Origin: Erysipelotrichaceae bacterium NK3D112
GTDB taxonomy: Bacteria; Bacillota_I; Bacilli_A; Erysipelotrichales; Erysipelotrichaceae
DNA: 64,000 bases
Assembly (NCBI GenBank): GCA_000701725.1
Contig: JNJQ01000004.1
Coordinates: 94,913-158,912 of the forward strand
Reading direction: 5' to 3'
Shown here: in pieces, positions 43,119-50,923 of the stretch
Numbering within the stretch: the first letter of the stretch is position 1
How the letters are laid out: each line of letters opens with the position of its first letter
Position numbers and translations under genes: made by a program
Notes under the pieces: model-generated
The model's database searches: none
The model's input: the letters and a program-made list of their open reading frames with translations, nothing else
What the model was told of the DNA's origin: nothing

Positions 43119-43418
43119 ATGAAAAATAATCTTGACACGTTTGAAATCAACCAGCTGTTTGATGCGATTCTCAGTCTGGAAACACAGGACGAGTGCAGAC
43201 AGTTTTTCAAGGATATCTGCACTGTGAACGAGCTTGTGACTTTTGCCCAGCGCTTCGATGTGGGCATCCGTCTGCTTGAGGGCAGCACATACCAGGAAGT
43301 ATCCAAATCAACCGGAGCGTCCACCGCGACAATCAGCCGCGTGCGCAGACTGCTCAACGACGATGAGCGCGGTCTTGAGATGGCTGCTGAAAGAATCGGC
43401 AAAGGAAAAGCTGAATAA
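43119..43418 (+). CDS. TrpR-like regulator, YerC/YecD family
   Basis: 99 residues of the TrpR-superfamily YerC/YecD group. Helix-turn-helix visible as STYQEVSKSTGASTATISRVRRLL (about 60-85); the N-terminal FKDICTVNELVTFAQRF carries the family core. E. coli TrpR is a dimer that binds operators when charged with tryptophan, but most YerC members have no known target. It is divergent from the SSS symporter and shares its intergenic region. -35 TTGAAT (43073) and -10 TAAAAT (43095) precede GGAGAAAG. It is the only regulator in the aryl module, so it is the best candidate to bind the GCTTTAGCGC sites. Confidence 0.9.
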   Translation: MKNNLDTFEINQLFDAILSLETQDECRQFFKDICTVNELVTFAQRFDVGIRLLEGSTYQEVSKSTGASTATISRVRRLLNDDERGLEMAAERIGKGKAE

Positions 43419-43467
43419 AAAATAATATCCGCACACAGCGGGTATTGTTTGTTTTACGGATAAGAAT

Positions 43468-44166
43468 ATGATCAACTTTACAATTCATACAAAACAGGAT
43501 CTTATCGATGCCATTGCCCATTTCGGTTTTCTGCCGTTTTTTTCCAACGCAATCGAAGGCTTTTCAATCGAGGAACACTGTGCCCCGGAAGTTTATTTCT
43601 CAAACGAACCCGGTGTATGGGAATGGAAGGGTCCCGTCGTGCAGGAGACAAGAGCCGCCTATGGCAAATTCTTTGACAAGAAAGCCGGCTATGTGACAAA
43701 GCAGTGGTTTTATGATTTTGCCAATTACCGCCGTGACGGCTATGACTTTGATGCCCGCTTTGAGGATGGCTTAAGCACATATGAGGATCAGTATCTCTAT
43801 AATCTGATTGCAGAGCGTCATTCCATTCTTTCCAAGGATCTCAAGGCGATCGGCGGCTACGTGAAGCCCAGAACAAAAACACCTGATTCCTGGGAGCCGC
43901 GCAAGGGCTTTGACACCCGCATCACACGGCTTCAGATGCAATGTTATGTGCTCACTTCCGATTTTGAATATGAAACCGACAAAAACGGAAATTTCTATGG
44001 CTGGGGCATTGCCCGCTATGCCACGCCCGAAGAGTTCTACGGAAAGCGGTGGGCGGACAAGGTGTATCAGCGCACTCCGGAGGAGTCATATCAGCGCATT
44101 CTGAGAAAACTGAAAAAGGTGCTTCCCGGTGTGGACGAGGATCTCATACGGAAGCTGATCGGCTGA
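43468..44166 (+). CDS. AlkZ-related/unknown-family protein
   Basis: 232 residues, soluble. A recurrent feature is EPGVWEWKGPVVQETRAAYGKFFDKKAGYV (about 47-76) with WF.DFANYRRDGYDFDARFEDG. Aromatic-rich, WGIARYATPEEFYGKRW near the C-terminus. These segments match proteins sometimes labelled AlkZ-related, after a DNA glycosylase fold, but I cannot confirm catalytic residues. No partner genes next to it. Start ATG 43468 with weak GGATAAG; follows the TrpR-like gene by 50 bases and may be read from its promoter. Confidence 0.6.
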   Translation: MINFTIHTKQDLIDAIAHFGFLPFFSNAIEGFSIEEHCAPEVYFSNEPGVWEWKGPVVQETRAAYGKFFDKKAGYVTKQWFYDFANYRRDGYDFDARFEDGLSTYEDQYLYNLIAERHSILSKDLKAIGGYVKPRTKTPDSWEPRKGFDTRITRLQMQCYVLTSDFEYETDKNGNFYGWGIARYATPEEFYGKRWADKVYQRTPEESYQRILRKLKKVLPGVDEDLIRKLIG

Positions 44167-44291
44167 TTCATTCAGCCTTTTTTTCCGCGTTTTACAGAAA
44201 TACAAAACATATTAAAACATAATACGGATATTCATCCCGTGCAGACTTTGTGAGATGTGAGATAATGTTGCGTGCGGAAGGGGATACTCAT

Positions 44292-45653
44292 ATGCAGAAT
44301 GATTTTGGAAACGGAAAAATCTGGAAGGTGATCTTCGCCCAGTCGGTGCCGCTGATGTTTGCCCAGCTGGTTCACCTTTTATATAACGTGGTCGACCGCA
44401 TTTATATCGGCCATCTGGAAAGCATCGGCTCCATGGCTCTGACCGGCATCGGTCTTGCCTTTCCTTTGACCACACTGATCGCGGCATTCACAAATCTCTT
44501 CGCCACCGGCGGCACGCCTTTGTTTGCGATCGCCCGCGGACAGGGGGATGAGGATAAGGCTGAGACACTGCTTTCCCAGGTGTGCGGCAGCCTTGTGATC
44601 GCATCGGTGATTCTCTTTGTCATCAGCTATGTGTTCCGCAAACCCATCCTTTATGCTTTTGGCGCATCGGATGCCTCCTATATTTATGCGGACCAGTATC
44701 TGAAGATCTATCTCTGGGGCACAACGGCAGCGATGCTCTCGACGGGTCTCAACGGCTTCATCAACGCGTCGGGCTATCCCCGCATCGGCATGATGACCGT
44801 CTTTCTTGGCGCATTAATGAATCTGATTCTCGATCCGGTGTTCATCTATTTATTCCATATGGGTGTGGCAGGTGCGGCTCTTGCCACGGTGATTTCCCAG
44901 ATCGCCTCGGCTGCCTGGGCACTGTACTTCTTCGTCAATGCCAACGCGGTCTATCGGATTGAGCCTGCGAAAATGATGCCCCGTTTCTCCGTTTTAAAGG
45001 AAATCATTCCGCTTGGCACGGCAGGATTTGTCATGCAGGGCACCAACGCGGCGGTGCAGATCATCTGCAATATCGCTCTTCGCCAATACGGCGGCGATCT
45101 CTATGTCGGCGTCATGACCGTTCTCAATTCGGTGCGTGAAATTCTCTCGCTGCCCGTGCAGTCCATCTCCCAGGGCTCCCAGCCGGTGCTCAGCTACAAC
45201 TTCGGCGCAAAGAAATACAGCCGCATCAAGGAGGGCATTAAGGTTTCAACCCTTGTCTCATTTGTCTATACAGCCATCGCCTGGCTTGCCGTGCTGATCT
45301 TCCCGCGCCAGCTCATCTCGATCTTCACAAACAGCGCCGAGATGATCGAAGCCGGCACCGGGGCATTGTATATCTACTTCTTCGGCTTCATCTTCATGAC
45401 ATTGCAGTTTGCCGGCCAGTCAACTTTCACATCGCTGAAATGCTCCAAGCGGGCGGTCTTCTTCTCGATCTTCCGCAAGGTGATCATCGTTGTGCCTCTG
45501 ACCCTGATCCTGCCGGCGATGGGCTTTGGGGTCAACGGCGTGTTCCTGGCTGAGCCGATCTCAAATCTCGTGGGCGGAGCGGCCGCATTTGTTACAATGT
45601 ATCTGACGGTTTACAGAAAATTCCCCGCCGACGGGGAAACCGCGCATATCTAG
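44292..45653 (+). CDS. MATE family efflux transporter
   Basis: 453 residues, about 12 helices. Family start NGKIWKVIFAQSVPLMFAQL and LVHLLYNVVDRIYIGHL; second half resumes at FSVLKEIIPLGTAGFVMQGT. Distinct from the 3-kb MATE gene in sequence. GAAGGGG precedes ATG 44292; the in-frame ATG at 44250 is not supported by a ribosome-binding site. Followed 11 bases later by a lipoprotein gene, so probably cotranscribed with it and the phosphoesterase. Substrate unknown. Confidence 0.88.
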   Translation: MQNDFGNGKIWKVIFAQSVPLMFAQLVHLLYNVVDRIYIGHLESIGSMALTGIGLAFPLTTLIAAFTNLFATGGTPLFAIARGQGDEDKAETLLSQVCGSLVIASVILFVISYVFRKPILYAFGASDASYIYADQYLKIYLWGTTAAMLSTGLNGFINASGYPRIGMMTVFLGALMNLILDPVFIYLFHMGVAGAALATVISQIASAAWALYFFVNANAVYRIEPAKMMPRFSVLKEIIPLGTAGFVMQGTNAAVQIICNIALRQYGGDLYVGVMTVLNSVREILSLPVQSISQGSQPVLSYNFGAKKYSRIKEGIKVSTLVSFVYTAIAWLAVLIFPRQLISIFTNSAEMIEAGTGALYIYFFGFIFMTLQFAGQSTFTSLKCSKRAVFFSIFRKVIIVVPLTLILPAMGFGVNGVFLAEPISNLVGGAAAFVTMYLTVYRKFPADGETAHI

Positions 45654-45663
45654 GAGGGAAGAA

Positions 45664-46302
45664 ATGAAACAGAAACTGATCCGTATCATAAGCGCCGTAA
45701 CGCTTTGCGCATTGTGCGGCTGCGGCAATATTTCCCAGCAGGTCAATGACTGGAACGGACATATTTCAGGAAATACCTACACCATCGACACCTTTGACAA
45801 CTACGGCACCAAGGTATTGACCACTCATGGCGAGCGGATTGATGTGTCAGGCAATGTCGTGCAGGAGGAGACTTATTCCAGTGAGAACGGTTCAACCGGC
45901 TATGTGAACACATTAAGCTCCGTTATCACCCTGAACATTGACGGCTCGCAGATGCTCACCTGCGGCGACACCTGCATCTTCTATGAGAAGGGACTGCTTC
46001 CTGATTATGATTTCTCCATCAAGGAAATCAATTCCGAATCCGATTCCATCACCGATGCGCCGTTGATCAGCGGTATTGTCAACCGCGTGAAAAACAGCTT
46101 CGGCAAGCCGGTGGTTGTGATCATCAAATCGCAGACCGGTGTTCCGATCTATGCTTTCTCCGGCCGCAAGGTCACATGGTCCATTCCGGCCGATCTGCCC
46201 AAGTTCACCAAGCTCATGGTTGACGGCAGGGCGCTCTATCTGCACCGTGCCAACTTCCAGATCATCGACAAGGAACTGATTGACGAGGCGGTGAGCGGAT
46301 GA
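45664..46302 (+). CDS. DUF5052 family lipoprotein
   Basis: 212 residues. Lipoprotein signal peptide with lipobox ALCGC (Cys near 20), then SQQVNDWNGHISGNTYTIDT and DNYGTKVLTTHG, matching the DUF5052 family of Bacillota lipoproteins. C-terminal half beta-rich with a conserved KPVVVIIKSQTGVPIYAF. Anchored outside the cell; function unknown. AGGAGGG precedes ATG. Its stop overlaps the next ATG (four bases). Confidence 0.78.
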   Translation: MKQKLIRIISAVTLCALCGCGNISQQVNDWNGHISGNTYTIDTFDNYGTKVLTTHGERIDVSGNVVQEETYSSENGSTGYVNTLSSVITLNIDGSQMLTCGDTCIFYEKGLLPDYDFSIKEINSESDSITDAPLISGIVNRVKNSFGKPVVVIIKSQTGVPIYAFSGRKVTWSIPADLPKFTKLMVDGRALYLHRANFQIIDKELIDEAVSG

Positions 46303-46790
46303 AGGTGATTCTTGTCTCAGACACCCACAGAAACACCGAAGTTCTGGACTATCTGCGCAGGACATATCCGGACGCGGATGCGTTTGTGCACTGCGGCGAT
46401 CTGGAAATTCCCTTTGAGAGAGCAGCGGACTTTATCGCCGTGCGCGGAAACATGGACTTCGATCCTCAATATCCCTGGGAAAGGGTGGAGGAGTTTGAAG
46501 GCAACCGTGTGCTGATCACCCACGGACACGGATATCTCAAACCGTGGGACCGTGATGATCTGACCCCTCTGGCAACCGCCGCGAAACAGAATCAATGCAG
46601 CGCTGTCTTCTTCGGCCATAACCACATCAGTGTCGATGAGACGGTCAACGGCATTCATATTCTCAATCCCGGCGCGATCAGCCGTCCCAAGGATTACCGT
46701 TTTCCGTATCCGACCTATATGGTTCTGAACATCACAAAAGACGGCATTCAGGCAGAGAGAGTGGTATATCAGCCGCAGGAAATACGATAA
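46299..46790 (+). CDS. YfcE/MJ0936 family phosphodiesterase
   Basis: 163 residues. Calcineurin-like metallophosphoesterase core: LVSDTHRNTEVLD (about 5), VHCGDLE, VRGNMD (about 51), ITHGHGYL (about 70) and FGHNHISVDE (about 103), which supply the two-metal centre. YfcE-type enzymes hydrolyse phosphodiesters or nucleotides; substrate not known. Cytosolic. Overlaps the DUF5052 gene by four bases. Confidence 0.87.
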   Translation: MKVILVSDTHRNTEVLDYLRRTYPDADAFVHCGDLEIPFERAADFIAVRGNMDFDPQYPWERVEEFEGNRVLITHGHGYLKPWDRDDLTPLATAAKQNQCSAVFFGHNHISVDETVNGIHILNPGAISRPKDYRFPYPTYMVLNITKDGIQAERVVYQPQEIR

Positions 46791-46858
46791 TTCTTGTGCA
46801 TGTCGCATGAGTTTTCTAAAATGGAAGTAAGAAGTATCGAAGAAATGAGGGGAAGCTC

Positions 46859-47245
46859 ATGTTTGAATTTTTGAAGAGATTATTCGGCCGCAAAAAAGCA
46901 GAAGAGGAGACCGTCATGGAAGAAAACAAAGTTGAACTGACACCGATCGGCGCAGATGAGGAAATCAAGGACATCGAAATGCCGGCGAGCCGCTATACAG
47001 AGGAATACGCTGAATTCGTTGAATCGCAGATTCCCGAACAGCCGCAGAAGAGCCTCGCGGAAGAGATGATGGAAGATCCGTTTGCGGATGTGGCAGCCCA
47101 GGATGAGGACTTCGGCGTCCCTGAGATTGCGGAAGAAGAACCCGCACCTGAAGCTGAAGATGAGGAGAAGAAAAAATCCCTTGCCGAACAGATGCAGGAG
47201 GATCCCTTCGCAGATCTTTCCGCTGAATACGAAGAAATCGAATGA
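46859..47245 (+). CDS. Acidic repeat protein, unknown function
   Basis: 128 residues, highly acidic. A short basic-hydrophobic start MFEFLKRLFGRKK is followed by a Glu/Asp-rich body containing two copies of a 16-residue motif, KSLAEEMMEDPFADVA (about 63) and KSLAEQMQEDPFADLS (about 107). No known domain; disordered except the repeats, which look like short binding motifs. The start resembles the N-terminus of FtsY-like or membrane-recruited proteins but has no GTPase. GAGGGGAAG precedes ATG 46859. Confidence 0.65.
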   Translation: MFEFLKRLFGRKKAEEETVMEENKVELTPIGADEEIKDIEMPASRYTEEYAEFVESQIPEQPQKSLAEEMMEDPFADVAAQDEDFGVPEIAEEEPAPEAEDEEKKKSLAEQMQEDPFADLSAEYEEIE

Positions 47246-47251
47246 ACATGA

Positions 47252-47288
47252 AAATGCCGCTCCGGTACATCCGGAACGGCATTCTTTT
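47252..47288. terminator. Bidirectional terminator between the acidic protein and proB
   Basis: AATGCCGCTCCGG / CCGGAACGGCATT around TACAT, with A-rich and T-rich flanks. Confidence 0.82.
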
Positions 47289-47298
47289 ATGAGATTTT

Positions 47299-48093
47299 TT
47301 ATTTTGCTTTGAAGCGTGTGCCGACCTGTTCGCCGTCCATCAGTCTGTAAAGAATGGAGGGATCGGAACCGTTGATGACCCAGGTGTCGATGGATTGCGC
47401 CGTGGCAAGATCGGCCGCCTGCAGTTTGGTGCGCATACCGCCTGTGCCGCGTCTGGAACCCGCGCCTCCGGCAAGCTCATAGGTCTCATCGGTGATCTCA
47501 TCGATTTCACTGATCAGCTTCGCATTCTTATAGAGTCTCGGATCACGGTCATAGAAACCGTCGATATCGGAAAGGATGATCAGACGGTCCGCCCGGCAGA
47601 GAATCGCAACCACCGCCGATAACATGTCATTGTCGCCGAACAGCTTTTCTTCCGATTCGATCTCGGTGTAGCTGACTGAGTCGTTTTCATTGACGATCGG
47701 GATGACGCCGAGTTCAAGCAGCGCCTCAAAGGTATTGGCCAGGTTTTCCTTTTTGACCTCCTGGCGGATATCTTCGGCATTGAGCAGAATCTGGGCAACG
47801 GTCTTTCCGTATTCACCGAAGAATTTATCATATAAGAACATGTTTTCACACTGACCGACGGCCGCGGCTGCCTGCTTCATGCGCATTTCCTTGGGCTTGC
47901 CGCCAAGGTGAAGCTTGTTGGCTCCCACCGCGATGGCGCCGCTGGAAACGAGAATCACTTCATTTCCCATATTCTGGATATCGCTCAGCACACGGGAGAG
48001 CAGTTCGATTCTGCGCAGGTTGGAATTGCCGTTTTCATTGGTCAGGGTGCTTGTGCCGACTTTGATCACAACACGGTTCTTTCGAGCAGTCAT
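47299..48093 (-). CDS. proB: Glutamate 5-kinase, short form without PUA domain
   Basis: 264 residues: the amino-acid-kinase domain alone. First step of proline synthesis, phosphorylating glutamate. Motifs: VVIKVGTSTLTNENG (about 7), VSSGAIAVGANKL (about 47), NENDSVSYTEIES (about 134) and FGDNDMLSAVVA, and GTGGMRTKLQAADLA (about 215). The C-terminal PUA domain found in many enzymes is absent, as in other short ProB. No proA next to it. Start 48093 follows AGAGGA. Confidence 0.9.
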   Translation of the reverse strand: MTARKNRVVIKVGTSTLTNENGNSNLRRIELLSRVLSDIQNMGNEVILVSSGAIAVGANKLHLGGKPKEMRMKQAAAAVGQCENMFLYDKFFGEYGKTVAQILLNAEDIRQEVKKENLANTFEALLELGVIPIVNENDSVSYTEIESEEKLFGDNDMLSAVVAILCRADRLIILSDIDGFYDRDPRLYKNAKLISEIDEITDETYELAGGAGSRRGTGGMRTKLQAADLATAQSIDTWVINGSDPSILYRLMDGEQVGTRFKAK

Positions 48094-48163
48094 ATGTAAA
48101 TCCTCTTTTTTCTTTGCATTAGATTCTAACACATCAACGCGATAAAGCGAACGGAAACTGATG

Positions 48164-48172
48164 TGGTAATAT
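48164..48172 (+). promoter_or_regulatory. Extended -10 promoter of the membrane protease gene (leaderless start)
   Basis: TGG-TAATAT ends six bases before ATG 48179, placing the expected start at the ATG. A second overlapping TATAAT (48170-48175) is even closer. No Shine-Dalgarno. Confidence 0.5.
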
Positions 48173-48178
48173 AATGGC

Positions 48179-49228
48179 ATGAGAAAAATCCTGTTTCCTC
48201 TGTACATGAATGCGGACAAAGCGGACTTTTCCTTTTATGAGCAGGCTTTTGTGAAGGAAGGATTCCAGTTCGCAATTGCCATTGAGGAAAAGCTTCTTCT
48301 GCGTGCGGATGCGATGGTGCTCTATGGCAATGAGGCAATCATGCTTGATGAGACAAAGGCAGCCCTTTTAAAGACAGCGCAGGAACGCGATATCCCGATC
48401 ATCCTTCTGCGTGCGGACCTGATGCCCTCATTGGCGCAGACTGAAGGGGTGATTGACGCCTCAAAGATCAGTTTCAGCAGCCTGAAAGAACTGATCGATG
48501 AAAGGCAGAAAGATATCTTCCGCAAAGTGGAAGAGCCTTCAAAGAGTTCCGGCTTTCTGAATCTGTTTGCCATGATTGTCACGGCGCTGCTGGCGGTATT
48601 GCTGATAGGAAAGGGGGCTTCCCTGGCCTTTGAAACCAAGACGGTATCCCCGCAGGCAGAGCGTATCAGCAGACAGACGGAGCTGGCGGTGGTCAGAGTC
48701 TATGCGATCGGCTCGATGAATGACGAGGCCTGGCGCGGCTGCGGATTCGTTGTCAATGATGACGGATATATTGTGACAAACGCCCATGTCGTGGACCATT
48801 ATGCGGTCAGCTATTATGTCATGTACCGGGAAAACCGCTATGAGGCGGAAGTGATCCATATCTCACAGGATGAGGATATTGCCCTGATCCGGATCGGTGC
48901 CCTGACCCATTTCAACCTGCGCTTTGCGGATTCCCCGCCCGAAAAGGATGATCCGCTTTATACGGTTGGCTATCCGGGCGATCAGAAACTGACTGTGCTG
49001 GAAGGAAAGGCGCTTGGCGAAAAGATCCGCTTCGAGCAGGGCATCTCCTATATGCCCATACAGATGGCGCTCAAATCCGGCATCTCCGGATCACCGGTTC
49101 TTGATTCAGAAGGAAGGGTGGCAGGCATCGCCTCGGCGGTCAGCACGCAGGATGAGAATCTCTCCTTCATGGTATCCAGCGATACGGCAAAGGATTTCCT
49201 CAAGGATTATCTGTTTATCGATGACTGA
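48179..49228 (+). CDS. Membrane-anchored HtrA/S1C-like serine protease with cytosolic N-terminal domain
   Basis: 349 residues. Residues 1-118 form a cytosolic alpha/beta-like domain (strand/helix pattern such as ADAMVLYGNEAIMLDETKAAL, then DIPIILLRADL), followed by one membrane helix (about 128-148). A trypsin-fold protease outside the cell follows: His in NAHVVDHYAVS (about 203), Asp in DEDIALIRIG (about 237), Ser in GISGSPVLDSEGRVAGI (about 303). No PDZ domain. Proteases with a cytosolic sensor and external catalytic domain suggest transmembrane signalling. Probable leaderless mRNA. A terminator follows. Confidence 0.8.
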   Translation: MRKILFPLYMNADKADFSFYEQAFVKEGFQFAIAIEEKLLLRADAMVLYGNEAIMLDETKAALLKTAQERDIPIILLRADLMPSLAQTEGVIDASKISFSSLKELIDERQKDIFRKVEEPSKSSGFLNLFAMIVTALLAVLLIGKGASLAFETKTVSPQAERISRQTELAVVRVYAIGSMNDEAWRGCGFVVNDDGYIVTNAHVVDHYAVSYYVMYRENRYEAEVIHISQDEDIALIRIGALTHFNLRFADSPPEKDDPLYTVGYPGDQKLTVLEGKALGEKIRFEQGISYMPIQMALKSGISGSPVLDSEGRVAGIASAVSTQDENLSFMVSSDTAKDFLKDYLFIDD

Positions 49229-49230
49229 AG

Positions 49231-49255
49231 CCGGCTGAAACACGCAGCCGGTTTT
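49231..49255 (+). terminator. Intrinsic terminator after the membrane protease gene
   Basis: CCGGCTG-AAACACG-CAGCCGG followed by four T. Confidence 0.82.
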
Positions 49256-49326
49256 CATAACGCGGATTCTTTGCGCCTCATTCCGTGCTCATGCATGTAT
49301 AATGAGAATGACAGAGGAAAGAACTT

Positions 49327-50664
49327 ATGGAAAGCAAATACTGGAGTGAGCTTGCCCAGACGGAAGCAGGGGCATGCGGGGAGGCGTTTCAGCGCATCCG
49401 CGAGCTTTATTATGCTCTTCTGAAACATCTTTATGACAATCCCAGGGATATTCCCGATTTTCACATTTACTTCTCGCTCAATCAGAAAAGCGAGGAGGTC
49501 GGACTGGAAAACGGCTATGAGATCGCGATGCTCAGCAGAAAGAGCCGCGAGATCACGGAGCTGGTGGTTCATGATGTCACCGAGATTCCCAATTTTGAAA
49601 ATTCCTATACCTGGTATCAGGACAATGTGTTTGTGATTTTTGACTATGGCGGAAGTGCCATCACCCCGCTGCAGTTCATCACCCGCGCCTTCTATGAGGA
49701 AGTCTACAAACAGATGTACTTCTACGGAATCGAGCGGGTCAATATCGTTCATATGTATGAGCTGATCATTTCCGGCGGCGTGGTCGAGTTCTTCTATGGA
49801 TTCTACAAGCTCGACATCAACTTCTTAATGTACCTTTCGGCGGAAACCTATGAACATAATTACGCCGACTGCCGCATTATTCTTCCACGCAACGGCAGCC
49901 GCTCCACCCGCAAGGGAATGAAGCAGGGACTTTCCGTCGCGTTCAGTGAGCCGGTCAGCTTCAGCGCGGAAAACCGCAGACAGATCCGCAAGCTGCTGGA
50001 GCTTTCCAATGAGTCGCTGGCGCTGGTGGTGGATGAAAACGGAAAAGTGCGCGGCCTTTGTGAAAAGCATGCCTTTCCCAATGAATGCGAAATCCGCATC
50101 CGCGGCCATCTCTCCTGGCGCATCCTTTATGAGGGCATGCAGAATATCGCCTATTACAACGCCCGCTATCACATCGGTTCCACCACAAAGAAAGAGCTGG
50201 ATATCAGTGATCTGATCAGAACGGTGGATGATCAGCTGTCACCGGTTGAGATCTCGCGGATCGCGGATCTGATCACAAGCGCGGCTCATCAGAAATACGG
50301 CACCATTCTCGTGTTCGGAAAAAGCGATGACATTCACCGCGAGTGTGAGCGTCTGACCGATGCCGGCATGGGCATCGGCATATCGCCGCTTTCCCTGGAC
50401 CGTCAAAGGGAAATCCTGCCGAGCTTCATGGCCATTGACGGCGGCCTTCTGCTGGATACGAAGTGCTGCTGCCATTGCATCGGAGCGATACTTGACGGGG
50501 ATGCCGGCAAAGGCTCCATGGCCCGCGGGGCAAGATTCAATTCGTCCCTCAATTACATCCGCAGACGCAATGCGATGGGACAGAATTTCGTTGCTATCGT
50601 GATTTCCGAAGACGGCACCACCGACGCGATTGTTCACGAAAAAATCACACGCCTGAACGTCTAG
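49327..50664 (+). CDS. DisA-N/diadenylate cyclase-domain protein with novel N-terminus
   Basis: 445 residues. The C-terminal about 140 residues match the DAC (DisA_N) fold that makes c-di-AMP: HQKYGTILVFGKSDD (about 320), MAIDGGLLLDTK (canonical DGA here DGG, about 377), IGAILDGDAGKGSMARGARFN (canonical RHR here RFN, about 397) and FVAIVISEDGTTD. The about 300-residue N-terminus is of a fold I do not recognise, soluble, with no membrane helix. The two changed catalytic-loop residues leave activity uncertain, though variant ARGAR loops occur in other DAC proteins. -10 TATAAT lies near 49298, SD AGAGGAAAG. Confidence 0.75.
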   Translation: MESKYWSELAQTEAGACGEAFQRIRELYYALLKHLYDNPRDIPDFHIYFSLNQKSEEVGLENGYEIAMLSRKSREITELVVHDVTEIPNFENSYTWYQDNVFVIFDYGGSAITPLQFITRAFYEEVYKQMYFYGIERVNIVHMYELIISGGVVEFFYGFYKLDINFLMYLSAETYEHNYADCRIILPRNGSRSTRKGMKQGLSVAFSEPVSFSAENRRQIRKLLELSNESLALVVDENGKVRGLCEKHAFPNECEIRIRGHLSWRILYEGMQNIAYYNARYHIGSTTKKELDISDLIRTVDDQLSPVEISRIADLITSAAHQKYGTILVFGKSDDIHRECERLTDAGMGIGISPLSLDRQREILPSFMAIDGGLLLDTKCCCHCIGAILDGDAGKGSMARGARFNSSLNYIRRRNAMGQNFVAIVISEDGTTDAIVHEKITRLNV

Positions 50665-50669
50665 ACACC

Positions 50670-50698
50670 TTGAATCGTGTCAAAGCGCAAACTATAAT
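50670..50698 (+). promoter_or_regulatory. Promoter of the candidate small RNA
   Basis: -35 TTGAAT (50670-50675), 17-base spacer, -10 TATAAT (50693-50698): one of the best promoters in the window, yet no gene follows for 300 bases. Confidence 0.75.
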
Positions 50699-50704
50699 CT
50701 GAGT

Positions 50705-50890
50705 AACGAAAGACGGGTTCATTTCCCGGACTGTTTGTTCATCATTGGTCATAAATCACAGGATGTCTTAGCCGTCCATTGTTGATGATCTCCCGGAAGG
50801 AGGCAATGATGAGTGTGTATGACTGCATCCGTGCGGCATATGCACCACAATTTGTGCCTGCAAATGATCATGTTCATATGCAGGCTTTTT
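50705..50890 (+). ncRNA. Candidate structured small RNA (about 185 nt)
   Basis: Bounded by a near-consensus promoter and an intrinsic terminator. Predicted pairings: CGGG/CCCG near the 5' end; a nine-base long-range helix TCATCATTG (50739-50747) with CAATGATGA (50804-50812); hairpin CTCC-CGGAA-GGAG (50790-50803), which hides a strong AAGGAGG; and GGATG (50761) with CATCC (50826) as an alternative. I do not recognise the family (not SRP, 6S or a known riboswitch by eye). Confidence 0.6.
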
Positions 50891-50913
50891 GCATATTATG
50901 CATGCTTTCGTGA
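50809..50913 (+). CDS. Possible 34-residue peptide inside the small RNA
   Basis: ATG 50809 (or 50806) has AAGGAGG five bases before it, within the hairpin of the small RNA. It encodes MSVYDCIRAAYAPQFVPAND and then HVHMQAFCILCMLS. The MSVYD start recalls short holin-like type I toxins, but the rest is not hydrophobic and the terminator lies inside the frame, so full translation would need read-through. May be a leader peptide or not translated. Confidence 0.25.
   Translation: MSVYDCIRAAYAPQFVPANDHVHMQAFCILCMLS
50856..50890 (+). terminator. Terminator of the candidate small RNA
   Basis: GCCTGCA / TGCAGGC plus an inner ATGA/TCAT pair around TCATGT, followed by T5. Confidence 0.8.
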
Positions 50914-50923
50914 CGCATAATGT

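Noticed and set aside
50739..50812. Signal recognition particle RNA-like CCGGAAGG segment
   Set aside because: The GGAA-type loop is present but the conserved flanking asymmetric loop (AGCAG side) and the rest of the SRP helix are not. It is a simple hairpin over a Shine-Dalgarno.
50806..50913. Type I holin-like toxin
   Set aside because: The first residues (MSVYD) resemble such toxins, but the body is not hydrophobic and no antisense promoter is seen. Kept only as a low-confidence peptide.
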